Shown here piece by piece: positions 14,916 to 16,386 of a stretch of DNA of 16,386 nt. The stretch covers positions 1 to 16,386 of the forward strand of contig CAMCJO010000009.1 of the NCBI GenBank assembly GCA_945875135.1, in the 5' to 3' direction. The stretch is from an uncultured Porphyromonas sp. (GTDB lineage: Bacteria > Bacteroidota > Bacteroidia > Bacteroidales > Porphyromonadaceae). Below the pieces are notes generated by a model, which saw only the letters and a program-made list of their open reading frames with translations, was not told the origin of the DNA and ran no database searches. Both the position numbers and the translations under genes were made by a program. Each line of letters opens with the position of its first letter. Position 1 is the stretch's first letter.

Positions 14916-16232
14916 TTACTCCTCTGCAATATACTGGTTCATAACGTCGTAGGCTGTATTGAAGCAGCTGAAGATAGGCTCTATACCCTCCTCTTCGGTC
15001 AACTTTCTAAAGCGGTAGCGCATGGGCGTGGTCCCTGTCGGCTCACTCATATAGAATAGCAGGGACTTCGCGGTCTCCTCCTCTTCGCTGGCGAACAAGG
15101 AGAGCGACTGTACCAGCCTCGGGCTGTGGGTCGCAAGGAGAAATTTGACACCCAGCTCTCGGTGCAATGTTGTGATGATACGGGCGTACTCGACCGTCCA
15201 CTGTGGGTGCAGGTGAGCCTCGGGCTCGTCAATGATAAGCAGAGTCCTCTCAGTAAGTAGTCCCTTCTGAAGTAGCGACTGTATGAGTGCAAAGCTCTTG
15301 ATACCCGTGGCAACCTCTTTGATAGCGTAGCTCTCCCCACTGCTCTCGGTAAAGTATATCTTACGCGTCTGCCATATAGCCTCTGGATTATTAGAAGGGA
15401 GTTCCACTTGACCATGTGTAATCTTTGTGAGGAAGGCTAAGACCTCGAGTTCCTTATCACTCAACATCGTTGATTCTCTATTATAGAAAATCTTAATGAG
15501 ATCAACCCAATTCTGATCAAGCAGACTTGTTAGAAAATCACCCGAGAAATTGGCAATCACAGGAGTGTTAATGTAAAAGACATTATCGAATGAGGAGAAA
15601 AGTCCAATGCTCTTCCGTTTAGAGCTAATGATTTCTATATCTTCTTCCTTCACCTCCAAAGAGTTCATCAAGGTCTCTTTTGATGTGTCGAAAAGCTCAA
15701 CGAGCTTGTTTAATAGATGGAGAGATGGTCGCTCATAAAGGGTCTTGTTATAATCATCGTAAATGTCATCAATCTCGCTCTTTAGCCCATCTAGATGGTT
15801 TAGGAATTCGTATCTGTTCTTGATTTTCTTGCTAAAGATTTGTCCCAACCGCTCTCTATCCACGGACTTTACTTGAGCCCCACCCTCATAGTACGCTTGT
15901 AGAGCTGCAATTATCTGATATGACTCCTCTTTGGAAAAAGGTTCGAATAAATAGTTTCTATAGCCTTTTTCCATAAAAGACAATCTCAAATCATCTGATA
16001 GCAGATCTAAAGATCGGATGAAATAAAAAGTAATACTCTCCATCCTTTTTGCCAGATGAGCATCAATCAACTCTTCGTAGTGACTTGCATAATAACATGC
16101 ATAGTACATCATACGACTGATCGTACTCTTGCCAGTGGCATTGAGCCCTGTGAGTACAGTGATCCCATTTAGAGCTATCTGTGCATCTTCGATAGCCCTA
16201 AAGTTTGAGATATGTATCTGTAGCTTATCCAT
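14916..16232 (-). CDS. OLD/RecF-like ABC-type ATPase, likely phage-defence or DNA-repair type
   Basis: This 438-residue ATPase starts MDKLQIHISNFRAIEDAQI, the usual opening of OLD/RecF-type proteins. Walker A is GLNATGKST (29-37). The middle region (about 50-290) is helical and poorly conserved. The C-terminal lobe has an ABC-signature-like KEVATGIKSFALIQSLL (305-321), Walker B LLIIDE with DEPEAHLHPQW (331-345), and the switch histidine in ATHSPRLVQS (367-376). It lacks the C-terminal TOPRIM domain of true OLD nucleases, so catalysis, if nucleolytic, would be in a partner, and the next gene carries a nuclease-like motif. It starts 62 nt after the dehydrogenase. The 5' half is AT-rich whereas the C-terminal half is clearly GC-rich, suggesting mosaic origin. 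A house-keeping role is not excluded. Confidence 0.85.
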   Translation of the reverse strand: MDKLQIHISNFRAIEDAQIALNGITVLTGLNATGKSTISRMMYYACYYASHYEELIDAHLAKRMESITFYFIRSLDLLSDDLRLSFMEKGYRNYLFEPFSKEESYQIIAALQAYYEGGAQVKSVDRERLGQIFSKKIKNRYEFLNHLDGLKSEIDDIYDDYNKTLYERPSLHLLNKLVELFDTSKETLMNSLEVKEEDIEIISSKRKSIGLFSSFDNVFYINTPVIANFSGDFLTSLLDQNWVDLIKIFYNRESTMLSDKELEVLAFLTKITHGQVELPSNNPEAIWQTRKIYFTESSGESYAIKEVATGIKSFALIQSLLQKGLLTERTLLIIDEPEAHLHPQWTVEYARIITTLHRELGVKFLLATHSPRLVQSLSLFASEEEETAKSLLFYMSEPTGTTPMRYRFRKLTEEEGIEPIFSCFNTAYDVMNQYIAEE

Positions 16233-16294
16233 GATATTTCTTTTTAATCAACTGAGGGTGATAGGCGCAAGCATCTCGCTGAGAGGAGGGAGTA

Positions 16295-16386
16295 TTACAG
16301 TCGCTGGTCGTAGGCGTGGGGCGGGAGGAAGGACTTGACGTCGTAGACGACGGCGTTGTCAGCCTTGAGTTTGTCGAGGTCGAGGC
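16295..16386 (-). CDS. Nucleotide-sugar dehydrogenase, C-terminal end (partial, runs off the right edge)
   Basis: The last 30 codons before TAA (16295-16297) encode a tail ending DNAVVYDVKSFLPPHAYDQR then L. The segment NAVVYDVK followed by a leucine-proline motif and a basic-leucine terminus resembles the C-termini of UDP-N-acetyl-hexosamine 6-dehydrogenases (the WecC/TviB type), which make UDP-ManNAcA or UDP-GalNAcA in the cytoplasm. The rest of the gene lies upstream of the right edge. This stretch is GC-rich (56 of 89 coding bases, 16298-16386), unlike the AT-rich start of the ATPase gene that follows. A uronic acid product would give the ATP-grasp ligases of this locus a carboxyl group to amidate. 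With only 30 codons visible the exact subfamily is uncertain. Confidence 0.62.
   Translation of the reverse strand, partial: LDLDKLKADNAVVYDVKSFLPPHAYDQRL

Noticed and set aside
14911..14929. Upstream TTG start for the nuclease-like gene, overlapping the ATPase gene
   Set aside because: The ATG at 14911 follows the ATPase stop by 4 nt and has GAGGAG at suitable distance; TTG at 14929 is less likely.
14676..15059. Plus-strand open frame of 127 codons
   Set aside because: It lies antisense over the ATPase end and nuclease-like gene, both of which have clear family motifs or tight operon fit; no recognisable protein is encoded.
15047..15415. Minus-strand open frame of 122 codons in another frame of the ATPase gene
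   Set aside because: It falls within the GC-rich part encoding Walker B; the ATPase frame is certain and this one is arginine- and serine-rich noise.

Overview
The window reads as part of a surface-polysaccharide (capsule or O-antigen type) locus of a Bacteroidales bacterium. A Porphyromonas-like host is possible, from two Bacteroidetes-type promoter motifs, the family mix and the moderate, locally variable GC, but this is inference and no taxon-specific marker is present. Every gene I accept lies on the minus strand, so the locus is transcribed from right to left. Intergenic gaps are 83 nt or less and several genes overlap, which suggests one long operon that continues beyond the right edge.

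In transcription order (right to left): the last 30 codons of a nucleotide-sugar dehydrogenase (16386-16295); a two-gene insert of an OLD/RecF-like ABC-type ATPase (16232-14916) and a small protein with a D...ExK nuclease-like motif (14911-14384); a membrane O-acyltransferase (14334-13267); two consecutive ATP-grasp ligases (13235-12069 and 12011-10977); a Wzx flippase (10987-9710); a DUF2334 deacetylase (9720-8977); a hexapeptide O-acetyltransferase (8953-8396); an EpsG/Wzy-like polymerase (8385-7144); a GT4 glycosyltransferase (7124-6012); a second DUF2334 deacetylase (6015-5281); two more GT4 enzymes (5267-4143 and 4113-2941); a PglC/WcaJ-type initiating phosphoglycosyltransferase (2857-2207); a 26-codon mini-ORF (2217-2137); a PLP-dependent enzyme (2140-1241); and a third ATP-grasp enzyme (1236-223).

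Together the genes outline a Wzx/Wzy pathway. The phosphoglycosyltransferase puts the first sugar phosphate on undecaprenyl phosphate, three GT4 enzymes extend it, and Wzx and Wzy export and polymerise the repeat unit. Two deacetylases and two acyltransferases can edit acyl groups. The dehydrogenase would supply a uronic acid. Three ATP-grasp ligases and the PLP enzyme suggest, by inference, that carboxyl groups are amidated with amino acids or amines.

Possible novelty lies in three places: the ATPase/nuclease-like pair, which resembles two-gene phage-defence modules and sits inside the polysaccharide operon; the mini-ORF that overlaps both of its neighbours; and a heptanucleotide repeat tract (48-153) whose last unit forms the -33 box of a predicted outward promoter (21-51).
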